Positions 16,293 to 25,187 of a stretch of DNA of 61,881 nucleotides are shown piece after piece. Under the pieces are notes generated by a model. That model saw only the letters and a list, made by a program, of their open reading frames with translations. It was not told the DNA's origin and did not search any database. The stretch's first letter is position 1; each line of letters begins with the position of its first letter. A program made the position numbers and the translations under genes. Origin of the DNA: Cryptosporangium minutisporangium (lineage in GTDB: Bacteria; Actinomycetota; Actinomycetes; Mycobacteriales; Cryptosporangiaceae); NCBI RefSeq assembly GCF_039536245.1, contig NZ_BAAAYN010000034.1, forward strand, positions 1 through 61,881, in the 5' to 3' direction.

Positions 16293-17156
16293 ATGCGTAA
16301 GACACTCACCCGAATCGTCGCCACGGCGGCGCTGGCGAGTGCCGGGCTGGGCGTTCAAGTGCTCGCGACCTCGCCGGCCCAGGCCCTCGCGCCACCCGCT
16401 CTCGAGCGCACCGTGGGCGAGTCGGCGACCAGCACGCTCGCCGCGAAGACCGCGAAGGCGATCTGCCCGCCGGGCACGGTCGTGCTCGGCGGCGGCGCGG
16501 AGATCGTCGGGCCGTTCGCCGCCGACCCGGTGAAGCTCGTCGGCTCGTTCCCGGTGCAGGAGAACGGGGCGTTCAAGTGGGAGGTCCGGGCCGAAGCACC
16601 CGCGGGCTTCTCCGGCAGCTGGTCGGTCCGGTCGTTCGCGGTCTGCGGCCCGGCCCCGGCCGGCTACCGGATCTTCGCCGAACCGGACACCGCTGCCGCC
16701 AGCGCGACGTTCAAAACCGCAGCGACCAACTGCCCCGGAACGGACCGGGCCATCGGCTCCGGTGCCCGGGTGACCACGAGCGGCACCTCGACCGGTGAGA
16801 TCGGCCTGCAGCTGTACCGCACGTCGGGCCCGCGGGACATCTCCCGCGCCGCGGCCCGCGAGGACGCCACCGGCTTCTCCGGCAGCTGGACGCTGAACTC
16901 GTACGCGATCTGCACGCTGCCGAACGCCGTGCCGGGCGCTGCGCCCGACGGTTCGCTCACTCAGGGCATCCTGGTCAGCGACGACTGCCCGACCGGCACC
17001 TTCGTCCACGGTCCGGGCGGCGGCGCCGGCCTGACCGAGAACGGCCTGACCTGGCTGCGGTACCTGACCGTGAGCCCCGACCTGCGCACGGTCGAGGCGC
17101 GGATGTCGGCCCCCAGCTCGAACGGCACGATCACCAGCTCGGTCTGCGCCCGATAG
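16293..17156 (+). CDS. Secreted protein with three Cys-bounded repeats
   Basis: 287 residues. The start at 16293 is fixed by GGAGGAA directly upstream. The N-terminus MRKTLTRIVATAALASAGLG continues to a likely signal-peptidase site at AQA/LA near residue 34. The mature protein holds three similar blocks of about 75 residues. Each begins with a Cys-Pro motif (ICPPGT, NCPGTD, DCPTGT), continues with a Gly-rich turn (GGGAE, GSGAR, GGGAG), and the first two end in GFSGSW followed by a Cys. One disulfide per block is likely. The protein should be exported and soluble or wall-associated. I know of similar actinobacterial hypothetical proteins but no function. A strong terminator follows. Confidence 0.75.
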   Translation: MRKTLTRIVATAALASAGLGVQVLATSPAQALAPPALERTVGESATSTLAAKTAKAICPPGTVVLGGGAEIVGPFAADPVKLVGSFPVQENGAFKWEVRAEAPAGFSGSWSVRSFAVCGPAPAGYRIFAEPDTAAASATFKTAATNCPGTDRAIGSGARVTTSGTSTGEIGLQLYRTSGPRDISRAAAREDATGFSGSWTLNSYAICTLPNAVPGAAPDGSLTQGILVSDDCPTGTFVHGPGGGAGLTENGLTWLRYLTVSPDLRTVEARMSAPSSNGTITSSVCAR

Positions 17157-17170
17157 CCGCAGACCCAACC

Positions 17171-17207
17171 CCGGTGCCCCGCGCTCTCGACGAGCGCGGG
17201 GCACCGG
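17171..17207. terminator. Perfect 16-bp hairpin between convergent genes
   Basis: The stem arms are 17171-17186 and 17192-17207 with a five-base loop (TCGAC). The pairing is perfect and GC-rich. It lies 14 bases past the stop of the secreted-protein gene and six bases before the end of the convergent flavin-reductase gene, so it can serve both. No U-tract follows, as is usual in actinomycetes. Confidence 0.7.
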
Positions 17208-17213
17208 CCCCGT

Positions 17214-17702
17214 TCAGCCGACCACGAACGACCTGCGGTGGTAGACGAGCCGACCGTCGTCCGGGCCGTGGAAGACCTCCAGGACTTCGGCGACGACGAG
17301 CGTCGCGTCGCCGACCGGAACGCGGTGCAGCGGGGCGACGCGCAGCGCGCCGAGGGCGTCGGGCAGCACCGGCTCCCCCGACGGCAGCGCGTCCCAGCCC
17401 TGTTCCGGCGCGAAGCGACGCCCATCCGAGCGCGCGAAGTCGTCCGCGAGGCCGGCGTGCTTCGACCCCAGCAAGTGCACGACGATGCTCGGCGCCGCGA
17501 GCAGGAGGCGCGCGGTCGGCGTTGCCATCAGCGAGAACGACACTGCGGGCGGCGTCACCGACACCGAGGCCACGCTGGAGGCGGTCAGTCCCACCGGCCC
17601 GTCCGGGCCGCGTGCGCTGAGGATCGCGACGCCCGTCGGATACCGACGGAACGCCGCTTTCATCCGCTCGTTGACCGGTTCGGCAACCGCAGTTCGCTCC
17701 AC
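17214..17702 (-). CDS. Flavin reductase family protein
   Basis: 162 residues. The motif MKAAFRRYPTGVAILSARG followed by PVGLTASSVASVSVTPPAVSFSL is the FMN-binding split-barrel signature of the HpaC/flavin-reductase-like family. A further HLLG..HAGLADDFARSDGRRF segment and a C-terminal LVYHRRSFVV strand complete the domain. Such enzymes pass electrons from NAD(P)H to FMN or FAD, often for a separate monooxygenase. No monooxygenase is adjacent, and the partner is unknown. The start is a GTG at 17702; an in-frame ATG lies at residue 14 just before the conserved core. Confidence 0.85.
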   Translation of the reverse strand: MERTAVAEPVNERMKAAFRRYPTGVAILSARGPDGPVGLTASSVASVSVTPPAVSFSLMATPTARLLLAAPSIVVHLLGSKHAGLADDFARSDGRRFAPEQGWDALPSGEPVLPDALGALRVAPLHRVPVGDATLVVAEVLEVFHGPDDGRLVYHRRSFVVG

Positions 17703-17755
17703 GCCACCGACGGTAAAACCTCAACTCGACTTCAGGTCAACTGCCGCGGAGCGGA

Positions 17756-18286
17756 TTAGACCAGGGTCGCGCGGTGGGCTTCCAGGAGCGCGACGGTCCG
17801 GGCGGCGCCCAGCTCGAGCGTGAGCACGTCGGTCACGCGGACGTCGTGCGGCGCGGGGCCGAGCACGCAGTGGCCGCCGAGGATCTGGCCGGTGGGGCTG
17901 ATCAGCGGCACACCGACGTAGCTGCGCAGGCCCAACTCGGTGACGAACGGGTTGTCGGCGTGGACCGGGTCGAGGCTCAGGTCGGCAACCACGTACGAGT
18001 GGCCGGTCGTGACCATCGGCGCGCAGAACGCCCAGTGCAGGGGCAGCGCGTACCGGCTCACGACGTCGCCGCCGAGCATGATCGAGTCCGGCGCACCGTG
18101 CAGGCCGATGCTGATCTGGTGGTCGGCGGTGAGCAGGGTCATCAGGCTGATCGGCAGACCGGTCCAGGCTGCGCTGCGCGCGGCCAGGCCGTCCAGCTCG
18201 GCGATCAGCCGGGGCTCGTCCCAGCGGTAGCGCTCGACCTCGGCAAGGCGATGCGGCTCGGCCAGGGCGCTGTCGGTAATGGTCAT
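17756..18286 (-). CDS. GAF domain protein
   Basis: 176 residues from the ATG at 18286. One GAF domain fills most of the chain: LTADHQISIGLHGAP, the LPLHWAFCAPMVTTGHSYVVADL stretch where SFC is usual, NPFVTELGLRSYVGVPLISPTGQILGGHCVLG and a closing helix. This is the short stand-alone GAF type seen in actinomycetes, related to the sensor module of the histidine kinase at 28-30.5 kb, which starts with a similar domain. It may sense a small ligand or redox state and pass it to an unknown partner. The frame is open to 18541, but that part overlaps the methyltransferase gene and is not protein-like. Confidence 0.78.
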   Translation of the reverse strand: MTITDSALAEPHRLAEVERYRWDEPRLIAELDGLAARSAAWTGLPISLMTLLTADHQISIGLHGAPDSIMLGGDVVSRYALPLHWAFCAPMVTTGHSYVVADLSLDPVHADNPFVTELGLRSYVGVPLISPTGQILGGHCVLGPAPHDVRVTDVLTLELGAARTVALLEAHRATLV

Positions 18287-18350
18287 CGGCGTCCTTCGTG
18301 TCGTGGCCGGCGACGGATCGTCCGGGCGGGGTGCCTCGATGGTCGGCCGG

Positions 18351-19421
18351 TCACCGCCCCTCGGAAAGGCCTCCCGACGCCCTACCCCCGACGTGATCCC
18401 GATCCGCACCGGCCGCCGGGACCGGAACGGCCTCCAGCAGGCTGAGAGCGTCCGGCGCTCCGGTCGGCACGATCCGCCGCAGCAGCCACCCGGACCGCTC
18501 CAGCAGCCGCTCGAACTCCGCTGCGGTCCGTTCCCGGGCACCGAGCAGCAGCAGCATGTGCAGGTCCATCCGGATCGCCGCCGGCTGCTCGCGGGCGAAC
18601 CGCGGCAGCACGCTGTCGACGACGAGCAGCCTCCCGCCGTCCGGTACGGCCCGTCGGCAGGCGGCCAGGATCCGCACCGCCGACTCGTCGTCCCAATCGT
18701 GGAGGACCCGGGACAGCAGGTAGGTGTCCGCTCCAGCCGGCACCGATGCGAAGAAATCGCCGCCGACCACGTCGCACCGGTCAGCGAGGCCGGCCGACGT
18801 CAGCCGGTCGCGAGCCTGCTCGGCCACGGCCGGCCGGTCGAGCAGCACCGCGGACAGGTGCGGCGCCGCGCCCAGGATCGCCGCCAGCAGGACGCCGCGT
18901 CCGCCGCCCACGTCGACCACCCGGCGCACTCGCGCGAAGTCGTACGCGGCGACGACCTGGGCGGCCTCCCGGGTGGACCGCCCGGCCATCGAGTCCTGGA
19001 ACGCGGATCCGGCGTCCGGGTTCTGATCCAGGTAGTCGAAGAACGGCTCGCCGTAGACGTGCGCGAACGCGGTCCCGCCCCGCCGGACGGCGTCCAGCAG
19101 ACCGGCGGCGGCGCGGAAGTACAGCCCGCCGCGCACGACCGCCGGCCCGCGGAGCGAGTCCCGCAGCAGCGTCCCCAGCTCGGTGAGCGCGAACCGCCCG
19201 TCACCGTCCTCGTCGAGCACGTCCTCGGCCGCGAGGCCGCGCAGCACGCGGGCGAGCGCGGCCGGGTCGGCGTCGACGACCTCGGCGAGCTCGTCCGCGG
19301 TCCGCGGGCCGTCCGCCAGGGCCTCCGGCAGATCGAGCGACGCCGCGACGTAAAGCAGCTGCGTGGCCAGGTAGCCGTCCATCAGGTGGGCGAGCCGGGA
19401 CTGCGCGGCGCTGCGATCCAT
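18351..19421 (-). CDS. SAM-dependent O-methyltransferase (Methyltransf_2 type)
   Basis: 356 residues. The N-terminal dimerisation domain reads LMDGYLATQLLYVAASLDLPEALADG and has a winged-helix part with TADELAEVVDADPAALARVLRGL. The SAM-binding Rossmann domain has motif I VVDVGGGRGVLLAAIL and the GGDFFASVP motif. The RVLHDWDDESAVRIL stretch carries the catalytic-base His usual in class II O-methyltransferases. Such enzymes methylate hydroxyls of aromatic or polyketide natural products. No biosynthetic cluster surrounds it. The ATG at 19421 was preferred over 19430 because GGAGG lies nine bases upstream of it. The tail after about residue 335 is low-complexity. Confidence 0.88.
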   Translation of the reverse strand: MDRSAAQSRLAHLMDGYLATQLLYVAASLDLPEALADGPRTADELAEVVDADPAALARVLRGLAAEDVLDEDGDGRFALTELGTLLRDSLRGPAVVRGGLYFRAAAGLLDAVRRGGTAFAHVYGEPFFDYLDQNPDAGSAFQDSMAGRSTREAAQVVAAYDFARVRRVVDVGGGRGVLLAAILGAAPHLSAVLLDRPAVAEQARDRLTSAGLADRCDVVGGDFFASVPAGADTYLLSRVLHDWDDESAVRILAACRRAVPDGGRLLVVDSVLPRFAREQPAAIRMDLHMLLLLGARERTAAEFERLLERSGWLLRRIVPTGAPDALSLLEAVPVPAAGADRDHVGGRASGGLSEGR

Positions 19422-19460
19422 GCCCGCCATCCTCCGCGCAGGCGCGGGCGGCGCAAGCGA

Positions 19461-22400
19461 TCAGCGCACGTTCATCCGCCGCTCGATCGCCTCGATGATC
19501 CGCGGCCGCAGCTCGGCGGCGCGGACGATCGCGTCCACCGAGCCGACCTCGACCGCCCGCTGGATGCTGTGCACCCGGTCGAACTCGGCGGCGACCTCGC
19601 CGACTTTCTCCGCGCGGACCCCCGTCTGCACCTCGGCCAGCCGCGCGTTGAGCGCCGCCCGCTCGACCCCGGTCGCGGCCGAGACCTGGCTCTGCAGCTC
19701 GGCCACTCGCGGGTCGGTCGCGGTGCGGTTGTTCACGTCGCCGGAGAAGACCACGGCCGCCGCCGGCGCACCGCCGAGCACCGACGCGAACGAGCCCTCC
19801 AGCGCGAGCACGGTCATGTTCGGGTTGAGCGCCTTGGAGAACACCACGAACGCGCCGCCGTGGTACCGGGAGATCACGCAGAACACGATCGGGCCGTCGA
19901 AGTTGACGATCGCCCGGCCGATCTCGGCGCCGTACTCCAGCTGCAGCTTGCGCATCGACTCCGGGGAGCCGTCGAAGCCGGACAGGTTCGCCAGTACGAC
20001 CAGTGGTCGGTTGCCGGACGCCGCGTTGATCGCCCGCGCGGTCTTCTTCGACGAGCGCGGGAACAGCGTCCCCGCGGTGTAGGTGTCTGGTCCGTCGGTG
20101 GGCGGGAAGCCGCGCCGCGGCACCGACCGCGACTCGATCCCGATCAGGCAGACCGGCCAGCCTCCGATGTGCACGTCCTGCACGCACGCCGTCTCGGCGT
20201 CGGCCATTCCGGCCCACCGCTCCAGCACCGGGTGGTCCTGATCGGAGACCGCCCGCATCACCGTGCGGATGTCGAACGGCTTCTTCCGGTCCGGGTTGTG
20301 CTCGATCGAGAAGATCTCGCCGACCGTCCGGAAGTCACTCCCCACGACGGCATGGGGGAAGGCCGAGATGTCCCGGTCGGCCGGGTCGACGGTGGAGGCC
20401 CGCCGCGGCGCGCTCTCCCCCGGCACGACGTAGGTGTGGTCGTAGTGCTTCATCAGGACGTCGCGGGCGGCCGGGAGGTTCGGCGCCCAGTACTGCGCCT
20501 GGCCGTTCGGGCCCATGACGCGGTCGTAGCCTCCGATGCCGAAGTTGTCCTCGGCCGACACACCGCCGGAGAAGTCCAGCGACTGCTTCCCGGTGAGCAC
20601 CATCGCCGAGTCCGGCGTCATCACCAGGACGCCCTTGGTGTGCATGAGCATCGTGGCCTCGGCGTTCCAGTACGGCTGTGCGCCGACCGTGATGCCGGCG
20701 ACGACGATGTTGATCTCGCCACCGGCCTGGGTGAACTCGACGATGCGCTTGAGCGCGGCCGCGACCCAGTCCATGTTCTCGGTGCCCGAGCTCATCGAGA
20801 TCCGTGCGCCGGCCGACAGCGCGTACCACTCCAGCGGGACGCACATCCGCTCGGCGAGGTCGAGCGCGGCGATCACGCGGGAGCACTCCGGCTCGGAGAG
20901 CGCACCCAGCGCCTTGGTGGGGTCGCCGAGGAGCACGACCCGGGTGACGCCCTCGGGGTAACGCTCGGTCGGGGTCGTCACGACGCCCACCACGATCGCC
21001 GCCGAATTGCGACCCTTCGGCCGGTCCACCGGCGCCAAGGCGCCGGACGGCTCTAGGTCGTACTCGACGAACTCGCCCAGCAGGCCGGTCAGCTCGTACG
21101 GGTAGACGGTGCCGCGCCGGGCCGCACGCAGCACCTTCTGGCGGTAGTCGTCCAGCGGACGCAGCGGCTCGGTGGACGGCTCCCCGACGACCAGGCGGAC
21201 GCCGCGCCCGGGGTCGAACCCGATCCGCACCGACAGCTCCTCCAGGTCGCCGGCGGGGGTGCGCTGGCGGCCCACGAACTCGACCTCTTCCAGCCCTGCG
21301 CCGGCCGTCGTCGGCAGCACCCGCTGGACCAGCGCCTCCAGCTCGTCCGGCGAGAGGTCGGTCGGCGGCCAGACGTAGAGCATGATGCGGTTGGTGTCGA
21401 AGCGCTTGTTTTGCGGACGCTGCGCCTGCACCGTGCGGATCGCGTCCAAGCCGGCGGTGACGGCGTCCTCGACCGCGGGCAGCGCGACCAGCCGCCCGTC
21501 GGCCTCCCGCAGCGGTGTCAGGTCGCGGACCTGGCCCATCGCGATCAGCCGCTCGTCGGCCGGGTTGCTGCGCGCCACCGCCTTGAACAGGTAGATCTCC
21601 TCGTCCGCCGAGGGCAGCCTGGTCAGCTCGAACTGGCGCAGCCGCTGCAGCTGCAGTCGCAGGGCGATCTGCGGGTGCAGCCCGCGGATCAGCCGTTCCT
21701 CGGTGAGACGATCGCCGTCGCGCCGGAACGTGAAGTGGTGGTGCATCCGGGTTCCGGCGACGGTCGTGGTGATCCGGCGGACACCCGCAGGCTGGGGATG
21801 CTCGGCGAGGAGCCGCCCGAGCCGCACCGCCATCTCGTCGACGTCCGGCTGGTCGTCCCACGTGACGTAGAGGTCGGCGACCAGCCCGTCCTCGGCGACG
21901 CCGTCGGCGACCGTGGCCACGGCGCGGAGCGCGTGCGGCAGCGACGAGATGTCGACGGCGGTGGCGACCACCAGCGTCGTCCCGGCGGGGTCGGTGCGCT
22001 CGGCCGTCACGAACCGGCAGTCCTCGACGTCCCGGGTGGTGATCTCGGCCAGCCCCCGGTTGCCGTAGTAGCGGCGGGTCAGCACTTCGAGCAGCGGTGC
22101 GTGGTCCCGCCCCGGACGACCGATCCGCTGACCGATCAGCCGGACCAGCGGCTCCGCGGTCGCGACCATCCGCTGGATCCGCTCGGCGCGATCCGGAGCG
22201 TCCGGGTAGTGGTCGAGGTACCGCAGGTCGTCGCGGACCGCGGCGTAGACCTCGGCGCGGTTGCGGCGCATGATCGGCTGAGCGAACCAGCGGAACACCA
22301 CACCACGCGCCAGGTCGGACACGGCGGGGAACCGCACCTGCGTGGCCTCGATCAGGTGCTCGAGGACGAGACCGGCGCGTTCGCGGAGCGCCTCGACCGG

Positions 22401-24920
22401 CGGTGGCCCGGACAGCCACCGGCGCAGCAACTCGGACACGACCGAGACGTCGGCGCTGGTGCGCTGCTGGGCCAGGAAGATGCGGAAGACCGCGGCCTCC
22501 AGCTCCGGCGTGCGGTCGAGCCCGGTGACGCCGTAGTGGGCCAGCGCCTTGGTCAGCTTGGCCTGGAAGCTCGCGGTGACGCCCGCCCGCTCGACGTCGA
22601 GGCTCTGCAGGTAGCTGTGGAAGAACTCGCGCGGGCTGTGCACCGGGCTGCCCGGCTCGACGTCCAGCTCGCCGCGCGGCTTGTTGCGGCTGAGCTCGGA
22701 CAGGTCGGCGAAGACCGTGAACAGGTCCAGCTCGCCCGCGGGCAGCCGCCCGTCCAGGTCGGCCCGGGCGCTCAGGTACTCGACCAGCGTCTGCTTGGGG
22801 TCGTAGGGGTCGACGTCGAAGCCGAGCAGCATGCTGCGCAGGTCCCGCAGCCCGCGGGCGACCCGCTCGTCCGGGGAGACGGCCGCGGCCTGGGCAGGCA
22901 GGTCCAGCTCGGCCGTCCCGTCGGTCGCCTCCGCCACCTCGGCGTCCCCGTCGGCCAGCGGCTCCAGCCGCAGCAGCGGCGCCCCGGTACCGACCTGGCT
23001 GCCCACCGACACTGGGCACTCGCGGACCCGGGCGCGGAACGGTGCGCGGAGCACCGTCTCCATCTTCATGCTCTCCAGCACCAGGATCGGTGCGCCGGAG
23101 TCCACCTCGTCACCGACCGCGACCGGGGTGGCGACCACCAGCGCCGGCGCCGGCGAGCGAACGACGCCGCCCTCGTCACGGCTGATCCGGTGGGTGACGC
23201 CGTCGACCTCCACCAGGTGGATCGGCCCGTGGGTGGCGGAGACCAGCCGGAACCGCTCGCCGTTGACGAGGATCTGCCCGCTGTGCGCGTCGAACCGCTC
23301 GACCTCGACGTCGACCGACGCGCCACCGCCGCCGAAGCCGACGCGGAACCGGGCGTCGCCGACCCGGGCCACGCTCACCCGGTAGCCGGCGCCGCGGAGC
23401 TTGAGGTCCAGCGGTCGGCCCGCGTCGTGCTGCACCTGCGGACGTCCGCCGTGCGCGGTGGCCAGCAGCTGTCCGCGGCTGACCGCCTCCTCGTCCCGGT
23501 AGGCCTCGATCGCGGCGGCGGCCAGGGCGACCGCGGAATGCCGGTGGCTCACCAGGCGTCCCTCGGCGCGGACGCGGTCGATCCAGCCGGTGTCGGCGCT
23601 GGCGTCGATCACCTCGGGCTGGTCGAGCAGGTCGAGCACGAAGCTCTTGTTGGTGGCGCCGCCCTCGATGATCACGGTCGTGTCGGCCATCGCCCGGCGC
23701 AGCCGGCCGAGTGCCTGCTCGCGGTCGCTGCCGTACGCGATGATCTTCGCGATCATCGAGTCGAAGTCCGCCGGGATCGTGTCGCCCTCGCTGACGCCGG
23801 TGTCCACCCGGATGCCGGGGCCGGTGGGCAGCGCCAGGCGCGCGATCCGCCCGGGGGCCGGCGCGAAGTCGCGGTCGGGGTCCTCGGCGTTCAGGCGGGC
23901 CTCGATCGCGTGCCCGGACTCGGCCGGCGGGACGCCGTCCAGCGTGCCACCGCCGGCGACGTGCAGCTGCAGCCGGACCAGGTCGGTGCCGGTGGTGAGC
24001 TCGGTGATCGGGTGCTCGACCTGCAGCCGGGTGTTGACCTCGAGGAACGCGAACAGCTTGTCGCCGGGGTGGTAGAGGAACTCGACCGTGCAGGCGCCGC
24101 GGTAGCCGACCGCCACCGCGAGCCGCTCGGCGGACGCTTTCAGCTCGGCGGTCTGCTCCGGCGCGAGCACCGGCGACGCGGACTCCTCGATGATCTTCTG
24201 GTTGCGCCGCTGCACCGAGCAGTCCCGGACGCCCAGTGCCCACGCGGTGTCCCGGCCGTCGGCGATGACCTGCACTTCGACGTGGCGGGCGCCGGTCACC
24301 AGGCGCTCCAGGAACACCACGCCGGAGCCGAACGCGCGGAGCGCCTCGGAGCTGGTGCGCTCGTAGGCGTCGGCGAGGTCGGCGGCGGAGTCCACGCGAC
24401 GGATCCCCCGGCCGCCACCGCCCGCAGTCGCCTTGAGCATCAGCGGGTAGCCGATCTCGTCGCCGGCCCGAAGGGCGTCCTCCAGCGTCGCGACGGCACC
24501 GCGGCTCCACGGCGCGACCGGGACGCCGACCTTCTCGGCGAGCAGCTTGGCGCCGATCTTGTCGCCGAGCGTGCGCATCGCGTCGGCACTCGGCCCGACG
24601 AACGTGACGCCGATCCGCTCGCACAGCTCGGCGAACGCCGGATCCTCGGCGACGAAGCCCCAGCCGACCCAGGCGGCGTCCGCACCGGTCTCGACCAGGG
24701 CGCGCTCCAGCACGGCGAGGTCGAGGTACGGGCGCGCCGACGCCGGGCCGAGCAGGTAGGCCACGTCCGCTTCCCGGACGAACGTCGCGGTGCGGTCGGC
24801 GTCGGTGTACAGGGCGATCGTCTCGATCCGCACCCCGGTTTCGGCCGAAAGGTCCCGGACAGCGTGGATGAGCCGCATCGCGGCCTCTCCACGGTTGACG
24901 ATCGCGACACGCCTGAACAC
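19461..24920 (-). CDS. Single-chain acyl-CoA carboxylase, eukaryote-like (BC-BCCP-CT)
   Basis: 1819 residues, about 195 kDa. The GTG at 24920 has GGGGAGG nine bases upstream and begins VFRRVAIVNRGEAAMRLIHA. Biotin carboxylase fills about residues 1-450 (ATP-grasp glycine loop TAGGGGRGI near 173; EVNTRLQVEHP). A biotinyl domain has the ESMKM motif with the biotinylated Lys at 619. A long central region (about 680-1250) precedes the carboxyltransferase domain (about 1270-1819; SSGTENMDW, VAGITVGAQPYWNAEATM, LANLSGFDGSPESM, YHGGAFVVFSK). The enzyme carboxylates an acyl-CoA, probably acetyl- or propionyl-CoA, with bicarbonate and ATP. Most actinomycetes use separate alpha and beta subunits; this order resembles eukaryotic ACC. 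It is transcribed alone, divergent from the GH3 gene. Confidence 0.9.
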   Translation of the reverse strand: MFRRVAIVNRGEAAMRLIHAVRDLSAETGVRIETIALYTDADRTATFVREADVAYLLGPASARPYLDLAVLERALVETGADAAWVGWGFVAEDPAFAELCERIGVTFVGPSADAMRTLGDKIGAKLLAEKVGVPVAPWSRGAVATLEDALRAGDEIGYPLMLKATAGGGGRGIRRVDSAADLADAYERTSSEALRAFGSGVVFLERLVTGARHVEVQVIADGRDTAWALGVRDCSVQRRNQKIIEESASPVLAPEQTAELKASAERLAVAVGYRGACTVEFLYHPGDKLFAFLEVNTRLQVEHPITELTTGTDLVRLQLHVAGGGTLDGVPPAESGHAIEARLNAEDPDRDFAPAPGRIARLALPTGPGIRVDTGVSEGDTIPADFDSMIAKIIAYGSDREQALGRLRRAMADTTVIIEGGATNKSFVLDLLDQPEVIDASADTGWIDRVRAEGRLVSHRHSAVALAAAAIEAYRDEEAVSRGQLLATAHGGRPQVQHDAGRPLDLKLRGAGYRVSVARVGDARFRVGFGGGGASVDVEVERFDAHSGQILVNGERFRLVSATHGPIHLVEVDGVTHRISRDEGGVVRSPAPALVVATPVAVGDEVDSGAPILVLESMKMETVLRAPFRARVRECPVSVGSQVGTGAPLLRLEPLADGDAEVAEATDGTAELDLPAQAAAVSPDERVARGLRDLRSMLLGFDVDPYDPKQTLVEYLSARADLDGRLPAGELDLFTVFADLSELSRNKPRGELDVEPGSPVHSPREFFHSYLQSLDVERAGVTASFQAKLTKALAHYGVTGLDRTPELEAAVFRIFLAQQRTSADVSVVSELLRRWLSGPPPVEALRERAGLVLEHLIEATQVRFPAVSDLARGVVFRWFAQPIMRRNRAEVYAAVRDDLRYLDHYPDAPDRAERIQRMVATAEPLVRLIGQRIGRPGRDHAPLLEVLTRRYYGNRGLAEITTRDVEDCRFVTAERTDPAGTTLVVATAVDISSLPHALRAVATVADGVAEDGLVADLYVTWDDQPDVDEMAVRLGRLLAEHPQPAGVRRITTTVAGTRMHHHFTFRRDGDRLTEERLIRGLHPQIALRLQLQRLRQFELTRLPSADEEIYLFKAVARSNPADERLIAMGQVRDLTPLREADGRLVALPAVEDAVTAGLDAIRTVQAQRPQNKRFDTNRIMLYVWPPTDLSPDELEALVQRVLPTTAGAGLEEVEFVGRQRTPAGDLEELSVRIGFDPGRGVRLVVGEPSTEPLRPLDDYRQKVLRAARRGTVYPYELTGLLGEFVEYDLEPSGALAPVDRPKGRNSAAIVVGVVTTPTERYPEGVTRVVLLGDPTKALGALSEPECSRVIAALDLAERMCVPLEWYALSAGARISMSSGTENMDWVAAALKRIVEFTQAGGEINIVVAGITVGAQPYWNAEATMLMHTKGVLVMTPDSAMVLTGKQSLDFSGGVSAEDNFGIGGYDRVMGPNGQAQYWAPNLPAARDVLMKHYDHTYVVPGESAPRRASTVDPADRDISAFPHAVVGSDFRTVGEIFSIEHNPDRKKPFDIRTVMRAVSDQDHPVLERWAGMADAETACVQDVHIGGWPVCLIGIESRSVPRRGFPPTDGPDTYTAGTLFPRSSKKTARAINAASGNRPLVVLANLSGFDGSPESMRKLQLEYGAEIGRAIVNFDGPIVFCVISRYHGGAFVVFSKALNPNMTVLALEGSFASVLGGAPAAAVVFSGDVNNRTATDPRVAELQSQVSAATGVERAALNARLAEVQTGVRAEKVGEVAAEFDRVHSIQRAVEVGSVDAIVRAAELRPRIIEAIERRMNVR

Positions 24921-25187
24921 CGGTTGAGCCTCCCCATCGCTGACACAGCTGACCTCTACCTTGCTCGATTCCGAGTGCAGGCTCCAAGGTGCTGACGAAC
25001 GGAGGGCACCGGCAAAGTCTTGTAGGAATCCTCCAAACGATCCCGCATCTCGGCGACTACGCGCTCCTGGCGTAAACGATAAAAACGGTCCATTGCGCAC
25101 ACTGCGCTGAATCGCGACAATCGTCGGCGCGAGGCCCGGTCCGGCCGGCCCGCCGGGACCGGTCACCACACGACCGAGGAGGACGGC
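24921..25187. other. Divergent promoter region between carboxylase and GH3 genes
   Basis: 267 bases between two divergent starts. It contains an AT-richer core around 25070-25100 (CGTAAACGATAAAAACGG), the likely site of one or both promoters. No inverted repeat stands out and no clear sigma-70 pair could be assigned. Confidence 0.4.

Noticed and set aside
18279-21056. 925-codon plus-strand frame opposite the methyltransferase and carboxylase genes
   Set aside because: It is an antisense shadow of two strongly recognisable minus-strand genes; the translation is His/Arg/Gly-rich without any domain.
21411-24995. 1194-codon plus-strand frame opposite the carboxylase
   Set aside because: A long open antisense frame is expected in GC-rich DNA; the minus strand holds the complete carboxylase motifs.
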